Shown here: positions 6,975-17,297 of the stretch, piece by piece
How the letters are laid out: each line of letters starts with the position of its first letter
Position numbering within the stretch: position 1 is the first letter of the stretch
From: Davidsoniella eucalypti
Taxonomy: Eukaryota; Ascomycota; Sordariomycetes; Microascales; Ceratocystidaceae
DNA length: 35,374 nt
Direction: 5' to 3'
Assembly: GCA_004009845.1 (NCBI GenBank)
Contig: RMBW01000190.1
Location: 1 to 35,374 of the forward strand
Notes under the pieces: generated by a model
What the model saw: only the letters and a program-made list of their open reading frames with translations
Databases searched by the model: none
What the model was told of the DNA's origin: nothing
Translations under genes and position numbers: made by a program

Positions 6975-8743
6975 TGTGTGATACAAACACAAGAACAATC
7001 AATGGGCTGAAGATTTTCCAGCTCAATGCTCATGGTGGTTACGACAACCACATTGCCGCTTTACAGACGGCAAAAGCAATGGAAGTGGACGTAGTTTGCA
7101 TCCAGGAACCCTTTATTCGGAGGAACCTGGAGGATGCACAGACGGCTCCGATAGACTACTATCGGACATATGCACCATGTGCAAAGTGGGTGGAGCGTCC
7201 TAGGACAATTACCCATGTTAGAAAGGGCTTGATCTCGGAGCAGGTCATGACGGCTGATAATGTAGGCCATCGTGACATGGTAGTAGTTCGCCTAGGCAAC
7301 GGGGTTATGATAGCTAACGTATACAACCCAAACCCGGGCGATGATCAACGCTGGGCAGCTGCTTTGAAGGCGCAGGAAATCGTGCGAGGGCAGAAGGCAA
7401 TTTTGTGCGGGGACTGGAACACACATTCACACTTGTGGGATAGTGGAACCAACGAGTCTTCCGACAGTGACAAGCTGGTAGATTGGGTTGAGGAGTCAGG
7501 TGCCATTCTCCTGAATGACCATGATGTCACAACATGCCATGCCAACCCCCGGTCGCCCTCAGTGATAGACTTAGTCTTTGCAACCCGGGAGCTGAGCAGA
7601 GGGCATCTCTGCACCACGGAGGTCCGAACAGATCTGGACTGTGGGAGTGACCACGAAGTACTCCTTACAACAGTGGCCGGTACACTTCCCCAAACATCTA
7701 TTCGTGCTGTGAGATACAGGATGGACAAGGTAGACAAGGAGCTCTTCCTGAAAGCGTGCGAAAAAGAATCCGCCAACCTCACATCTGGACAGCTGTCAAC
7801 CCCGGAAGGGCTGGACGAAGAAGCTCGAAGAATCACTCAAGTACTGGTCCGAGTTCTCGATGAGTCAACCCTAAAGACTGCTGGTAGAGGCGTTGGGAAG
7901 CGCTGGTGGAACGATGCCTGCAAAGCCACAATCCAAGAGGCACGACGAGCGAAAGTTGCTTGGAGAGCGAACCGAACAGCTCTATTCTTCGAGCTGTATA
8001 AGGCCAAGCGCAAAGCCTTTCGCCGAGAGGCACGAAAAGCTAGGCGGGAAATGTGGCAACGGAACATCGAAGCCATCAACGAGCCAGGAGATGTGTTCAA
8101 GGCATTGAATTGGACTCGTGCCAGAGCATCATACAGCATGCCACCTCTGACTTCAAACAGTGGGACAGCGTCCACATCTAAGGAAAAGGCGCTGCTCCTC
8201 TTGGACACACACACCCAAGCAGAGGAGGCAGAAGAAGAAGTCTCACGCAGGGGAGAAACCCAAGTAGCTAGGCCCACACGAGAACTGGAGGAGCTGACTG
8301 AATCGGAAGTCAGAAACGCTATCTTCAAACCGGGAAACACGACCCCTGGGCAAGATGGCATCCCCAACAGTGCCTGGAAGTTGGCATGGAAGGTCTTAGG
8401 GCCAAAAGTGACAGCACTTTTCCGAGGCTGTCTGGAAGTTGGCTGGCACCCCAAGGTCTTCAAAACGGCCTGCCTGGTGGTCATCCCAAAGCCAGGCCGT
8501 GACAAATCGCTCCCAAGAAGCTACAGACTGATCTCACTTCTCTCAACTCTGGGAAAGGGACTCGAGAGAATTGTAGCGCGAAGACTGGCGGCACAAGCCA
8601 TTGAACTAGAGATCATCCCCCGCACATATGCTAGCGCAGTACCAAGAAGGGCAGCTACGGACCTCACACTGTTGCTAGCAGACAAGATTAAGGGACGATC
8701 CAAGTATGGAGAGATAACCTCTTTTGTCACCTACGACATCAAG
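6974..8743 (+). pseudogene. LINE ORF2, N-terminal part: APE endonuclease and start of RT
   Basis: Translation starts at an ATG that overlaps the ORF1 stop by one base. Residues ~12-235 form an apurinic-like endonuclease, with FQLNAHGG, CIQEPF, NVYNPN, CGDWNTHSHLWDS, SVIDLVFA and GSDHEVLL marking the catalytic pockets. A basic linker follows (many Arg/Lys/Ala, ~310-370). Early RT motifs then begin (NTTPGQDGIPNSAWK, LVVIPKPGRD, YRLISLLSTLGKGLERI). The frame runs into a solo LTR just at the conserved RT motif TYDIK and stops a few codons inside it at 8762-8764. The LTR plus duplicated bases total 184 bp, so the reading frame is also shifted. The protein continues at 8928. Confidence 0.88.
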
Positions 8744-8922
8744 TGTAAGGGTCTAAGGCCCTAGTTGGTTCGGCTAAGCTTGATCTAAGCCTAAGCAAAA
8801 CGGTTATAAATAGGGACGTCTTCCCGCCGTTATTCCAACAGATAATAGTCCTTCTCTCCATCGGCCACAATCTAATCACCCTTTCTAAGATTGTTAGCCT
8901 CGTCCCTCCTTAGATCCTCTCA
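8744..8922 (+). repeat. Solo LTR, family E (179 bp), inserted in LINE ORF2
   Basis: TG...CA ends are flanked by a perfect 5-bp TSD, TCAAG (8739-8743 and 8923-8927). It has the shared start TGTAAGGGTCTAAGGCCC, a TATA box (TATAAATA, 8805-8812) and a self-primer-like 11-mer ATCGGCCACAA (8860-8870), 55 nt after the TATA start as in families A and C. The 11-mer differs from A, B and C, so this is a separate family. Its full-length parent should carry TTGTGGCCGAT after its 5' LTR. Confidence 0.9.
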
Positions 8923-8927
8923 TCAAG

Positions 8928-10910
8928 GGTGCCTTCGACGCCGTGAAACGGGGCAGGCTGGTTCAAAGGCTTAGAAATCAAGGCTGGCCAACGTCAATAG
9001 TCAAATGGGTGGAATCTTTTCTCACCGGACGGGAAGTTTCCCTCTCTATAGAAGGAGACCAACCGGTCACCAGGAAAGTCGGAGGCAGCCTGCCACAGGG
9101 CTCGCCGGCCTCACCCATCCTGTACATGCTGTACATGACGAGCCTACATGCGGCGGTTTGGGGTCTGGCCTACGCTGACGATGGCCTCGTTTCGGTCTCA
9201 TCTAAGAACATTTCAGTTAATGTGGAAACCATTAATGGAACCCTGAAAAGGATAGAGAAATGGTGCAGGGACAATGGTCTTTCGCTAGACTGGGACAAAA
9301 CAGGACTGTTACACTGCCGAACAAGAGGATGCTCCTCCATGAGTCCAGTTACACTACCCTGTGGAGTGCTACTAAAGCCTTCCAAGTCTCTAAGGTGGCT
9401 AGGTGTATGGTGGGATTCCGGCTTCAACTTTTTGGAACACGCAAAGCAGGTCACTGCTAAAGCCAAGAGAACCACGAACGCACTCCGAGCTCTCTCGGGA
9501 GTGTACCGAGGAACCCCAGTGAGGAGTCTGCTACATGCTGTAAGGAGTTGCGTGCTCCCCCAACTGACGTATGCCTCTTCCACCTGGTCTCCCTTCATGC
9601 AAGCTAAAGGGAAAGAAAAGCTAGAGGTAGCTTTGAGAGCTGCCCTGAGGGCCGCACTGCCAGTGTACTGTACCACGCCAACCAGGCTTTTGCACATCCT
9701 CTCCTCGTTCCCAAACATGGAGATGATACTAAAGGACCTTGATAGAGCCGCCGCCATTCGGGCTTCCACGGTAGACTCCCGGCACCCGCTGTGCATCACA
9801 GAGATAGAAGGACACATCGATGTGTACAAGAAATTGCTACCGGTGCCGATTAAAGAGTCGAACAGACTCTTCCCAGAAGAAAAGGGCCCCCGTGACTGTC
9901 TGCCACCGCAACTAGACAAAGAAGAAGCCGCCAAACATCATTTGAAAGAGGTGGCTGAGGCAGACCCGAAAACGTTATGGGTTTACTCCGATGGTTCTCG
10001 CGATGAGAAGGGCAGGACAGGGGCTGGCTGGGCAGTCTTTTATGAGGGCATCAAACTGTGTGAAGGTCTAGGGTCATGTGGCTCTTTACGAGAAGTGGCC
10101 GACACAGAGGCTATTGCTGCAGAAAATGCAGTCCAAGCGGCCATCAAGCATGCTCCTCCCGATGCAGGCAGTCTATATCTGTGCCTTGACAATTTGGGTG
10201 TTGCACAACGCATCTCCAATATGGCGGGTAAGAATGGAACTTCTCAAGAGGCTGTCAACAAGATCCGAAGCTTACTCCATGAGTGGAAAGGAGGCACTGA
10301 GCGTGTAGAGCTAGCGGTCGGTGGCATTAGATGGGTTCCAGGGCACACTAATGTTCCTGGCAACGAGCTAGTTGACAAGTTGGCGAAACAAGGGTGTACA
10401 AGCAATACTAAGCTTGTAGACCTAGACCGTGACCATATGTCCCTTGCTTCTGCCCACAGATGGAAAAACGCACAGCTGAATGCCGACTTCAAGTCATGGA
10501 TAGTGGAGTGCGAGCCGAGAAAGCACCTTGGGGTTCGATTTGAAACAAAGACTGTCTACAAGGTGGACTGGTTTAAAGACCAGCACAGATCTACAGTGGG
10601 ACGGATCCTAACTGCCCGGACAGGCCATGGCGACTTTGCGGAGTACCATGACCGGTTCGAACATACGGATGCGGAAAGAAACTGTCCACTGTGCCATCAA
10701 CGGAAGGAACCTTTCCATCCCTGGGCGTGCCCCAGAAATGAGAGACCACTCCGGACTAGCTTTGTCAAAAAGCTACTTCGGAAAGAGAGCTCCTGCAAGT
10801 ATCTTGCCAAGAGATTAGAGGTAAAATGGAGGCATTACAGAGCCCATGCGCCTAGAGAAGAAGCCCCATCAGCGGGCCAGACAAGTACAGCGAAGGGGGG
10901 AAGTGACTGA
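8928..10910 (+). pseudogene. LINE ORF2, C-terminal part: RT, RNase H, zinc finger
   Basis: This continues the ORF2 protein after the solo LTR and its duplicated target. RT signatures follow directly: GAFDAV, then GGSLPQGSPASPILY, and the catalytic box AYADDGL (YADD at 9171-9182). The thumb region contains LRWLGVWWD. RNase H lies at about 9980-10400, with YSDGS, DTEAIAAENA, LDNLGVA and WVPGHTNVPGNELVDKLAK giving the D-E-D-D/H set. A C-terminal CPLCHQRKEPFHPWAC finger lies near 10684-10737. No further breaks are seen to the TGA at 10908-10910. The first ATG-like codon at 8943 is a GTG, so this half has no start of its own. Confidence 0.88.
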
Positions 10911-10940
10911 GGAGGATTCGGTGTGGTTTTTGTTTATGTC

Positions 10941-11050
10941 TTTGTATGTTTTTGTATGTTTTTGTATGTTTTTGTATGTTTTTGTATGTTTTTGTATGTT
11001 TTTGTATGTTTTTGTATGTTTTTGTATGTTTTTGTATGTTTTTGTATGTT
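10941..11050 (+). repeat. Decamer microsatellite in the LINE 3' UTR (11 perfect copies)
   Basis: Eleven uninterrupted copies of TTTGTATGTT start 30 bp after the ORF2 stop. An 18-T run follows at about 11099-11114. The array leaves all reading frames open and so produces spurious low-complexity ORFs on both strands. Its perfection points to recent slippage expansion. Confidence 0.95.
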
Positions 11051-11291
11051 TTATTTGCCTTGCTGTTCGATGTTCTGTTTTTCATGTTTTACAACCTTTT
11101 TTTTTTTTTTTTTTGTATTTGTTTTTGCTGCTCGTAGTGGAGGTATGGACCACTAGTTCTTCGGGGCTAGGGGACGGTCTCGTCCCGCACATACAAAGCT
11201 ATCGAGTTTGTCGAGCGGAGGACTTTAAATATCTGTCCGGTATCCAATCCGGCGTCGTATGATCTTAGTGATTTAGGTAGACGTTAAATAT

Positions 11292-11310
11292 AATCAAATC
11301 AAATCAAATA
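11292..11310 (+). repeat. LINE 3' terminal tail (AATCA)n
   Basis: Three AATCA units and a partial fourth end the element, in place of a plain poly(A). Short-repeat tails are known for several LINE clades and mark the 3' end made by target-primed reverse transcription. The exact last base is uncertain, because the 5' junction needed to find the TSD is missing. Confidence 0.6.
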
Positions 11311-11721
11311 CGAGTGGATTTTCGAGTCCGGTCGTGCCGATTTTTCTGACTCCGGTATATCTTATCCACTGCCACCCGTATCCTAGTCCGGGTCCGGACT
11401 ACCCTCCCGGGTCTCCATAGGACGCCTTCAGGGATACCCCCTGTAACTTCGAAACATCCTCAAACCATTCCCCATAAAAAAGACCCACATCATCCAAGCC
11501 CTAAGTGGGGCTACCATCCACGTAATCAGGTGACCGCACCATCCGACGCGCCTCCAAGAGGCTGGTGATCGAGTGTCGAGAGAAGAGAAAAATTGGCGTA
11601 GTCGAGTCGGGTGCGATGGTAGAGGCACAGCGACAAGACTCCCGCGCCGCGGGTTGGGCTTCCGGAACCTTCAAAAATAGGTTGCCCTTCGAGTATGAGT
11701 GTGTCTCCCTGAGCTTTGTAG
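11311..11721. other. Gene-free interval between LINE tail and element C1
   Basis: I see no credible gene. The sequence is moderately GC-rich and contains a perfect inverted repeat AGTCCGG / CCGGACT around GT (11385-11400). It may be host DNA or an older unrecognised repeat. C1 inserts after TGTAG (11717-11721). Confidence 0.5.
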
Positions 11722-11900
11722 TGTCAGGGGCTAAGGCCCAGTTGGTATTTGGCTAAGTAAGATACTTAGCCAGATAAACGGTTATAAATAGGGACCTATT
11801 CCCGCCGTATTCCAACAGATATTAGTCTTTCTCCTTCATCGGTATCAATCGAAGTCTTTACTCTAGATTGCTTGCCATTGCCTCTTCCTAGTTCGTGTCA
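11722..11900 (+). repeat. 5' LTR of element C1 (179 bp)
   Basis: TG...CA ends. U3 holds a perfect inverted repeat, GGCTAAGTA / TACTTAGCC around AGA (11751-11771), 11 nt before TATAAATA (11783-11790). The self-primer ATCGGTATCAA is 11838-11848. Near-identical copies begin at 25913 and 26619, and an inverted diverged one lies at 18639-18816. Confidence 0.92.
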
Positions 11901-11913
11901 TTTTGATACCGAT
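11901..11913 (+). promoter_or_regulatory. Self-primer binding site of element C1
   Basis: TTGATACCGAT (11903-11913) is the exact complement of 11838-11848 in the LTR. Relative to family A, one base differs in the LTR copy (C to A) and the partner base differs here (G to T), so pairing is preserved. Confidence 0.82.
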
Positions 11914-11934
11914 CTACCATCGTTCTCGTTCTTC

Positions 11935-12053
11935 GCACCCTACTGTGCACCTTGTTCTCTCACGCTATTCGTGACCATCACTCTACTCGCACCCTACTGT
12001 GCACTCCATTCTCTCACGCTACTCGTGACCATCGTTCTCGCACCCTACTGTGC
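11935..12053 (+). repeat. Leader hairpin array of element C1
   Basis: Three inverted repeats GCAC / GTGC with loop CCTACT (starting 11935, 11989, 12040) alternate with two CACG / CGTG repeats with loops CTATT and CTACT (11961-11973, 12015-12027). The position, between primer site and gag, matches the arrays of A and B, but the sequence is unrelated. Element C2b has lost one pair of units. Confidence 0.7.
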
Positions 12054-12102
12054 CCTCACTTCGCTATCTCACTGACTAAAACGCGTCCACCTTACTTGCA
12101 CC

Positions 12103-14088
12103 ATGTTGCAACTTTTCCTCCTTCACCTCTGGGCTGCCATCCTTGGAGCCCACCACGGCACCGCCGAAGGTCTCGCCCTCGCATTCCTCGCAATTGCCTT
12201 CACCCACTTCATGCTAGACATCACGCGCCGCTTCTTGCTGGCCTTCAAGCCGCGCCATGTCGTCACCCCCTTTCTCCACCAGAGACGCCTCTGGAAACAC
12301 CAGGGCTGGTGCTATTTAGCCCTGTTCAAACGCTCTGAGCGACCCCGTCTGGCCAAACTACTTGGCCCCTTTCCCGCAGGCCCTGCCATCCTCGCACACA
12401 CTGCCCACTTTCATGACCACCTGCACTGTTTGTCCATCTCCACGGATATAATCGGCCACATTGTGCCCGGTCAAAGCAGCCTCAGGTCCCCGCGCAGCGC
12501 CCAGATTCTTCTGTCACGATTTCTTAGCAACCCTCACATCCTCGGCTTCGGCGCGTCCTCCAGCAAGGACATCCCCATACGCACCAAGGAGAACGCCCCC
12601 AAAGTCAAAATCGAGGCCCCTCGTCGCTCCTTAAGTGGCCACCCCCTGCCAGGAGCTTACTCTGACGATGCAGCGGACGTCTTCGAACTACTATCCTCCA
12701 AGTTCCAAGCCAAACTCGACCACGCGCAAATAGACCCAACCGAATGGATATCACCAAACGCACCACGGTGGAACTTCCAGTTTCACCACAACTACAAGGT
12801 CGCAGAGGTCCAGTTGGCTGCTCTCCAAGGTCTGATATCGCGCGAAGCCCCCGAAACAAAGGACCCCCTACGCATCGCGGAAATCCTGGACGGCCTGGCT
12901 GAAGACATCATCACCCTCCTCGGTGGCGAACACGGAGACCCAACCAACGACGGCTTAGTAGACATCAACCAACTCGAGGACCTTGAAGACAGACTCAAGC
13001 CGCTAAACTTACGCCTCGCACCCATTCGCGACCTCGCACCTACGCCTCCGGAGAAAAAGTGCACAACAACACCAGCATTCCCTCCATCAACACACGGCAT
13101 CGCCATCCTCCCCTCTCGAGACGACCAGCTCGCCCGTCGCAAAGATGTCATCGACGCAGTCCGCAAGTTCGACGGCACCTTCGACTACGCCACCTGGAAA
13201 ATGGAACTTAACGAGAAATTCCTGGTGGACTCCTACCGCTTCTATTCAGCCAGAGACCAGCTAGCGTACACGATGAACGCCCTGTCGACGGAGATCAAGG
13301 AACAAGTCCGTACCAAATACCTCGAATGCCTCCCCATGAACACCGGCTTCCAGGCCTTCCTCTCTTACCTCGACTCACGATACGACGACCCTGACCGAGC
13401 GAGACTTGCCAACCGCGAATTGCTAAAGCTGAAGCAAGGCCCTACCGAGACGTTCGAGTCCTTCACCAACCGCCTCTGCTCCCTGCGCGACAAAGCCCAT
13501 TTCCACGACCATAACACCCTCCTCTCCGTCCTCCAAGAAGGCCTCCACCTGGACATGCAAGTGCACTTAGCCAACATGTTCCATATCAAACCACTGGACG
13601 AAATGATCGCACAGATGCGCCCAGTCGCCCGCATCAAGGAAAGCGCCCTCGCCAAAGCCAAGGCTATTAACTCCAACCACTGGCGATCGAACCCCTCGCC
13701 AACACCATCTCGTGCGCCCGCGACCAGATCGCAACCCTCCTCAGCTGACAGACCCTGCTATCACTGCCGCCAGACAGGCCACTACGCCTCCATGTGCCCC
13801 CTCACGCCCTGCCAATTCTGTAGCAGCCAAGCACATCCCTCTGGCACATGTCCTACGGCCGTATCCTGCTCTGCCTGCCAACGCAAGGGTCATACCGCTG
13901 CTAACTGCCGTTCCAAGTCGCGCACCTCTCGCCCTTCGGTCAAGGCCAACGCCGTCAGCACAGCACCTTCTTTCTCCCTGGACGACGTCCGCGCCCTCAT
14001 CAGCGAGCAGATGGCCACCACGCAGCCACGCGCCCAGGGAACCCCTACTAACAACACAGCGGATACAGGTGACCTCATGGATTTTTAG
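12103..14088 (+). CDS. gag: Gag polyprotein of element C1
   Basis: This 661-residue Gag starts at an ATG with a good context (GCACCATG). Residues 1-50 contain two hydrophobic stretches separated by a short polar segment (AAILGAHHGTAEG) and may span or enter a membrane. GWCYLALFKR follows near residue 67, with HFHDHLHCL after it. The capsid-like region (RKFDGTFDYATWKMEL ... RDKAHFHDHNTLLSVL) spans about 345-510. Three CCHC zinc knuckles lie near 548-600: CYHCRQTGHYASMC, CQFCSSQAHPSGTC and CSACQRKGHTAANC. A and B have only one. The acidic tail ends ...LMDF-stop, giving the same GAT TTT TAG slippery end. Confidence 0.92.
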   Translation: MLQLFLLHLWAAILGAHHGTAEGLALAFLAIAFTHFMLDITRRFLLAFKPRHVVTPFLHQRRLWKHQGWCYLALFKRSERPRLAKLLGPFPAGPAILAHTAHFHDHLHCLSISTDIIGHIVPGQSSLRSPRSAQILLSRFLSNPHILGFGASSSKDIPIRTKENAPKVKIEAPRRSLSGHPLPGAYSDDAADVFELLSSKFQAKLDHAQIDPTEWISPNAPRWNFQFHHNYKVAEVQLAALQGLISREAPETKDPLRIAEILDGLAEDIITLLGGEHGDPTNDGLVDINQLEDLEDRLKPLNLRLAPIRDLAPTPPEKKCTTTPAFPPSTHGIAILPSRDDQLARRKDVIDAVRKFDGTFDYATWKMELNEKFLVDSYRFYSARDQLAYTMNALSTEIKEQVRTKYLECLPMNTGFQAFLSYLDSRYDDPDRARLANRELLKLKQGPTETFESFTNRLCSLRDKAHFHDHNTLLSVLQEGLHLDMQVHLANMFHIKPLDEMIAQMRPVARIKESALAKAKAINSNHWRSNPSPTPSRAPATRSQPSSADRPCYHCRQTGHYASMCPLTPCQFCSSQAHPSGTCPTAVSCSACQRKGHTAANCRSKSRTSRPSVKANAVSTAPSFSLDDVRALISEQMATTQPRAQGTPTNNTADTGDLMDF

Positions 14089-14114
14089 ATAGTCGGGATA
14101 AATCGCGCCCCGAC
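14079..14114 (+). promoter_or_regulatory. gag-pol -1 frameshift cassette of element C1
   Basis: G GAT TTT (14079-14085), spacer TAGATA, stem GTCGGG (14092-14097) / CCCGAC (14109-14114), loop ATAAATCGCGC. Spacer, stem and loop lengths (6, 6 and 11) equal those of A and B, while the stem bases differ with pairing kept. The -1 frame is open from 14085 into pol. Confidence 0.8.
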
Positions 14115-14153
14115 CAGGGGGGATTAATCGGTGATAGAATAGTTGAAACTGAG

Positions 14154-17100
14154 ATGGGGGCTTTAGGAAATTATTTAGACATTCGTTTAGGTAGTTACGC
14201 CACAAAAGCCCTCGTCGACAGCGGATGCCTTACCGTCGCCGTCATTCCCCCGCGTCTCCTCCACCTCGCCACCGCCACGCACCCTATCTCTGAGCGGGTC
14301 ATTGTCCAAGTCACTACGCTGGACAACCCCCCGCTCATCGACACCATCGCCGAACTCCCCCTGACCATCAACGGCCACACGGAAACCATTTGGGCCTACG
14401 TGGTTCCCGGCCAGTCCGAAGACATAATTCTAGGACAAAGATGGTTAGTTAACAACGACGTTCGGCTCAGGCCCAGGACTCAGGAAATTACAATCTTACC
14501 AGCAGAAGAGTTAACTGCTGAGGAATTCTACAAGCTCTGTGGAAGTGCGGATAACCCGCATATTTATAGAGCTTCGCTAGAGAATATCAAGATTGCACTC
14601 GCACACAAAGACAAGTCCCGTCCCCACTTGCCGGATTGGCTAGAACCTGTTGCCTCGGCTTTTGACCCCAAATTAGCCACTACGTTACCTCCGCATCGAC
14701 CAGGGATAGACCTGGAAATCAAGTTGAAACCAGGCGCCACGGTACCTACCCAATCACTCTACCCTGTCACGCGCGCGGAACTCCTAGTCCTACAAAAGAC
14801 CCTAGAAGGTCTCAAGCAGTCTCAGTTCATAGGACCAGCCAACTCCGAATATGGCTCGTCCGTACTGTTTGTCAATAAACCAGGAGGTGGTGTACGCTTT
14901 TGCATCGACTATCGTGGTGTTAATGATGCGTCTATCAAGGATAAGTACCCCCTACCACTTATGGGAGAAACTCTCCAACGCATCGCGAGCTCCGAATGGG
15001 TTTCAAAGGTCGACGTCATCTCCGCCTTCCACAGGATTCGCATAGCCCCAGGCTCTGAACACATAACAGCTTTTAGAACACCCCTGGGTGCTTTCCAGTG
15101 GAACGTCGTCCCTTTCGGCTTAACCAACGCCCCTGCTGCCTTCCAGAGACGCATCAACGGAGTCCTCGACAAATGGCACGGTATCAGCTGCGACGCCTAC
15201 ATTGACGATGTATGCATCTATTCTAAGGGCTCGCTCCAGGACCATCGCAACCTCGTCCTGGAAATAGTCTCTGCCCTCGACAAAGCCGACCTCCAACTCG
15301 ACATCAAGAAGTGCGAGTTCGCAGCCAAGGAGATCAAGTTCCTGGGCTTCCTAGTCGGCCCTGGTATCGGCATAAGGGCAGACCCCGAAAAGACTGAAGC
15401 CATTCGTAATTGGGAGCGCCCCTACACTCTAACCGAACTCCGCCGCTTTATTGGTTTCATAAACTTCTATAGGGACTTCGTCCCGCGCATATCCGACACC
15501 CTTGCGCCATTAACCAACTTAACTAAAAAGGACACCCCCTTTGTTTGGTCCCCTGCCTGCGACCAGGCCTTCCACAGCATCAAGGATGCCTTTATCTCTC
15601 CTCCTCTACTAGCCCCCTACGACCCTGACAGGGAAACAATCCTCTCCGCTGACTCCTCAGGCTATGCTCTAGGCGCTGAACTCACCCAGCGCGGCCCTGA
15701 CGGACATCACCACCCCATTGCCTTCCTATCTAGGAAACTCACGCCAGCAGAATCCAACTATCCCATTCACGATAAGGAAATGCTGGCTATCTACTGGTCC
15801 ATTCGTCAGTGGAGACACTTCCTGCTGGGTATACACTTCACGGTCTTCACCGACCATCGCAACCTGGAGTTCTTCAGAACCAAAAGGTCCCTAGCAGAAA
15901 GGCAACGCCGCTGGGGATACGAACTGTCGGACTTCTCCTTTGAACTTAAACACCGTCCTGGAACTGACCAAGTAATCCCCGACGCACTATCGCGCAGGGA
16001 CCAGGACATGCCCAAGGATGCCAGTGACGACAGGCTCATGAGTAGAGTACACCAACTCCTCGCCCCCGCAACAGCAGGAGACAACCTAGTAGTTGTCAAC
16101 GCCCTTTGGTCCAACATCCCGGACGCCGACATTCCCTCAGACGACATAGCCACACAGTCCACTCTCCCCTCACCCTTCGGGGACGCCGACCTCACCTCAC
16201 TATGGACACAAGCCCTGCAGACCAATAATAGATGGTGGCTTGCACGATCCCTTGTCCTCGATGGCGCCAGATCATTCCCCTCAGCATGGGGCCTCCAATG
16301 GCAAATCAGCGAATGTTCCATCGACGACCGAGGCCTCCTACGCTGGCGTAACAGACTATGGATCCCTCGCTTTGAACCCCTCCGCACCAAGCTGATCCAG
16401 ACCATCCACGACTCACACTTGTCTGGACACCCTGGCCGCGAAATCACACGGGACCTAGTTTCACGGGAATACTCCTGGCCAGGACTCACCAACGATGTAC
16501 GCCAATTCGTAGCCAACTGCACTACATGCGGTAAAAGCAAGTATTGGCGGGAACAGAAGCGCGGACTCTTGAAACCCCTTCCTGTTCCAGACCGCCACTG
16601 GACCGAGCTAGCCATGGACTTCATTGGCCCCTTACCACCTTCCAAGCACTGCACATTCATCCTCGGCGTCACCGACAGACTCTCCAAGTCGCAGATCCTT
16701 ATCCCCATGTCAGACACCTCCGCGAAAGCAACAGCTGACGCTCTATTCACCCACGTATTCGCACACCACGGTTTTCCCTCAGCCATCGTGTCAGACCGCG
16801 GCCCCCAGTTCACATCACTATTCTGGGGAGAAGCATGCCGCCGTCTCAACATCAAACGTCGCCTCTCTACGGCCTTTCACCCTCAAACCGACGGTGCCCA
16901 GGAGCGAAGCAACCAGGAGATTGAAACCTTCCTCAGGATCTTCTGTTCCTTCGCCCAGGACAACTGGGCGGATCTCCTTCCACAAGCACAGATCGCCCTA
17001 AACAACCGCACCGTCTCCAGCACCGCCATCTCCCCCTTCTTCGCGACACACGGTTACAACATGGACATCATCGAGCCATCTCCCACTAGCGAACCATCCT

Positions 17101-17297
17101 CTACGCAGTCCCCGGTACACGACGCCCAGGCCTTCCTAGACAAAATCCGCGACGCCACCAGTTTCGCACAGGTTGCCATGGCGTCAGCACAGGATTATCA
17201 GGAGACAGCAGCTAACCGCCGCCGCCAGCCAGCCTCCCAGTTTCAGATAGGAGACATAGTCCTCCTGAAATGCGAGAACATCGCTTCCGAAAGACCC
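14154..17297 (+). CDS. pol: Pol polyprotein of element C1, C-terminally truncated
   Basis: 1048 residues are visible, closed by a stop (TAG 17298-17300) that belongs to repeat R1 rather than to the element. The order is protease (ALVDSGC ~22), RT (FCIDYRGVN ~250, YIDDVCIYS ~348), RNase H (SADSSGYALG ~500, TDHRNLEFF ~568), integrase zinc finger (HDSHLSGHPG then CTTCGKSK) and DDE core (MDFIGPLPP, SDRGPQFTS, QERSNQEIE). It ends at QIGDIVLLKCENIASERP, in the linker before the expected GPY/F module and chromodomain. In A and D the same position continues P-S-K/R-K-L-D-W. The coding part is otherwise unbroken, so the loss is recent relative to the element's age. Confidence 0.93.

Larger units (their letters stand above)
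6402..11310 (+). mobile_element. Tad1-like non-LTR retrotransposon (LINE), 5'-truncated
   Basis: It has a partial ORF1 with zinc knuckles and an ORF2 with APE endonuclease, reverse transcriptase, RNase H and a C-terminal CCHC-like finger. A 3' UTR with a decamer array and a terminal (AATCA)n tail follow. The combination of APE, RT and RNase H resembles the fungal Tad1 clade; the clade is inferred from domain order and motifs only. The 5' end is lost at element A, and a solo LTR (8744-8922) interrupts ORF2. Confidence 0.85.
11722..17297 (+). mobile_element. Element C1: chromovirus LTR retrotransposon lacking its 3' end
   Basis: A 5' LTR, self-priming site, hairpin leader, intact gag and an intact pol run to 17297. 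There the element stops in the post-integrase region, where repeat R1 begins. The chromodomain, polypurine tract and 3' LTR are not found nearby. Family C is clearly distinct from A and B: different LTR, three zinc knuckles in Gag, different primer 11-mer. The overall plan is the same. Confidence 0.9.

Noticed and set aside
7837..8505. 222-codon minus-strand ORF inside LINE ORF2
   Set aside because: It lies opposite the ORF2 frame with its endonuclease-RT linker and shows no domain; a coding shadow.
10852..11262. Coding ORFs over the decamer array
   Set aside because: An 11-copy decamer leaves frames open on both strands; the peptides are pure repeat.
15806..16855. 349-codon minus-strand ORF inside pol of C1
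   Set aside because: It is the antisense shadow of a strongly conserved integrase/RNase H coding region and has no features of its own.
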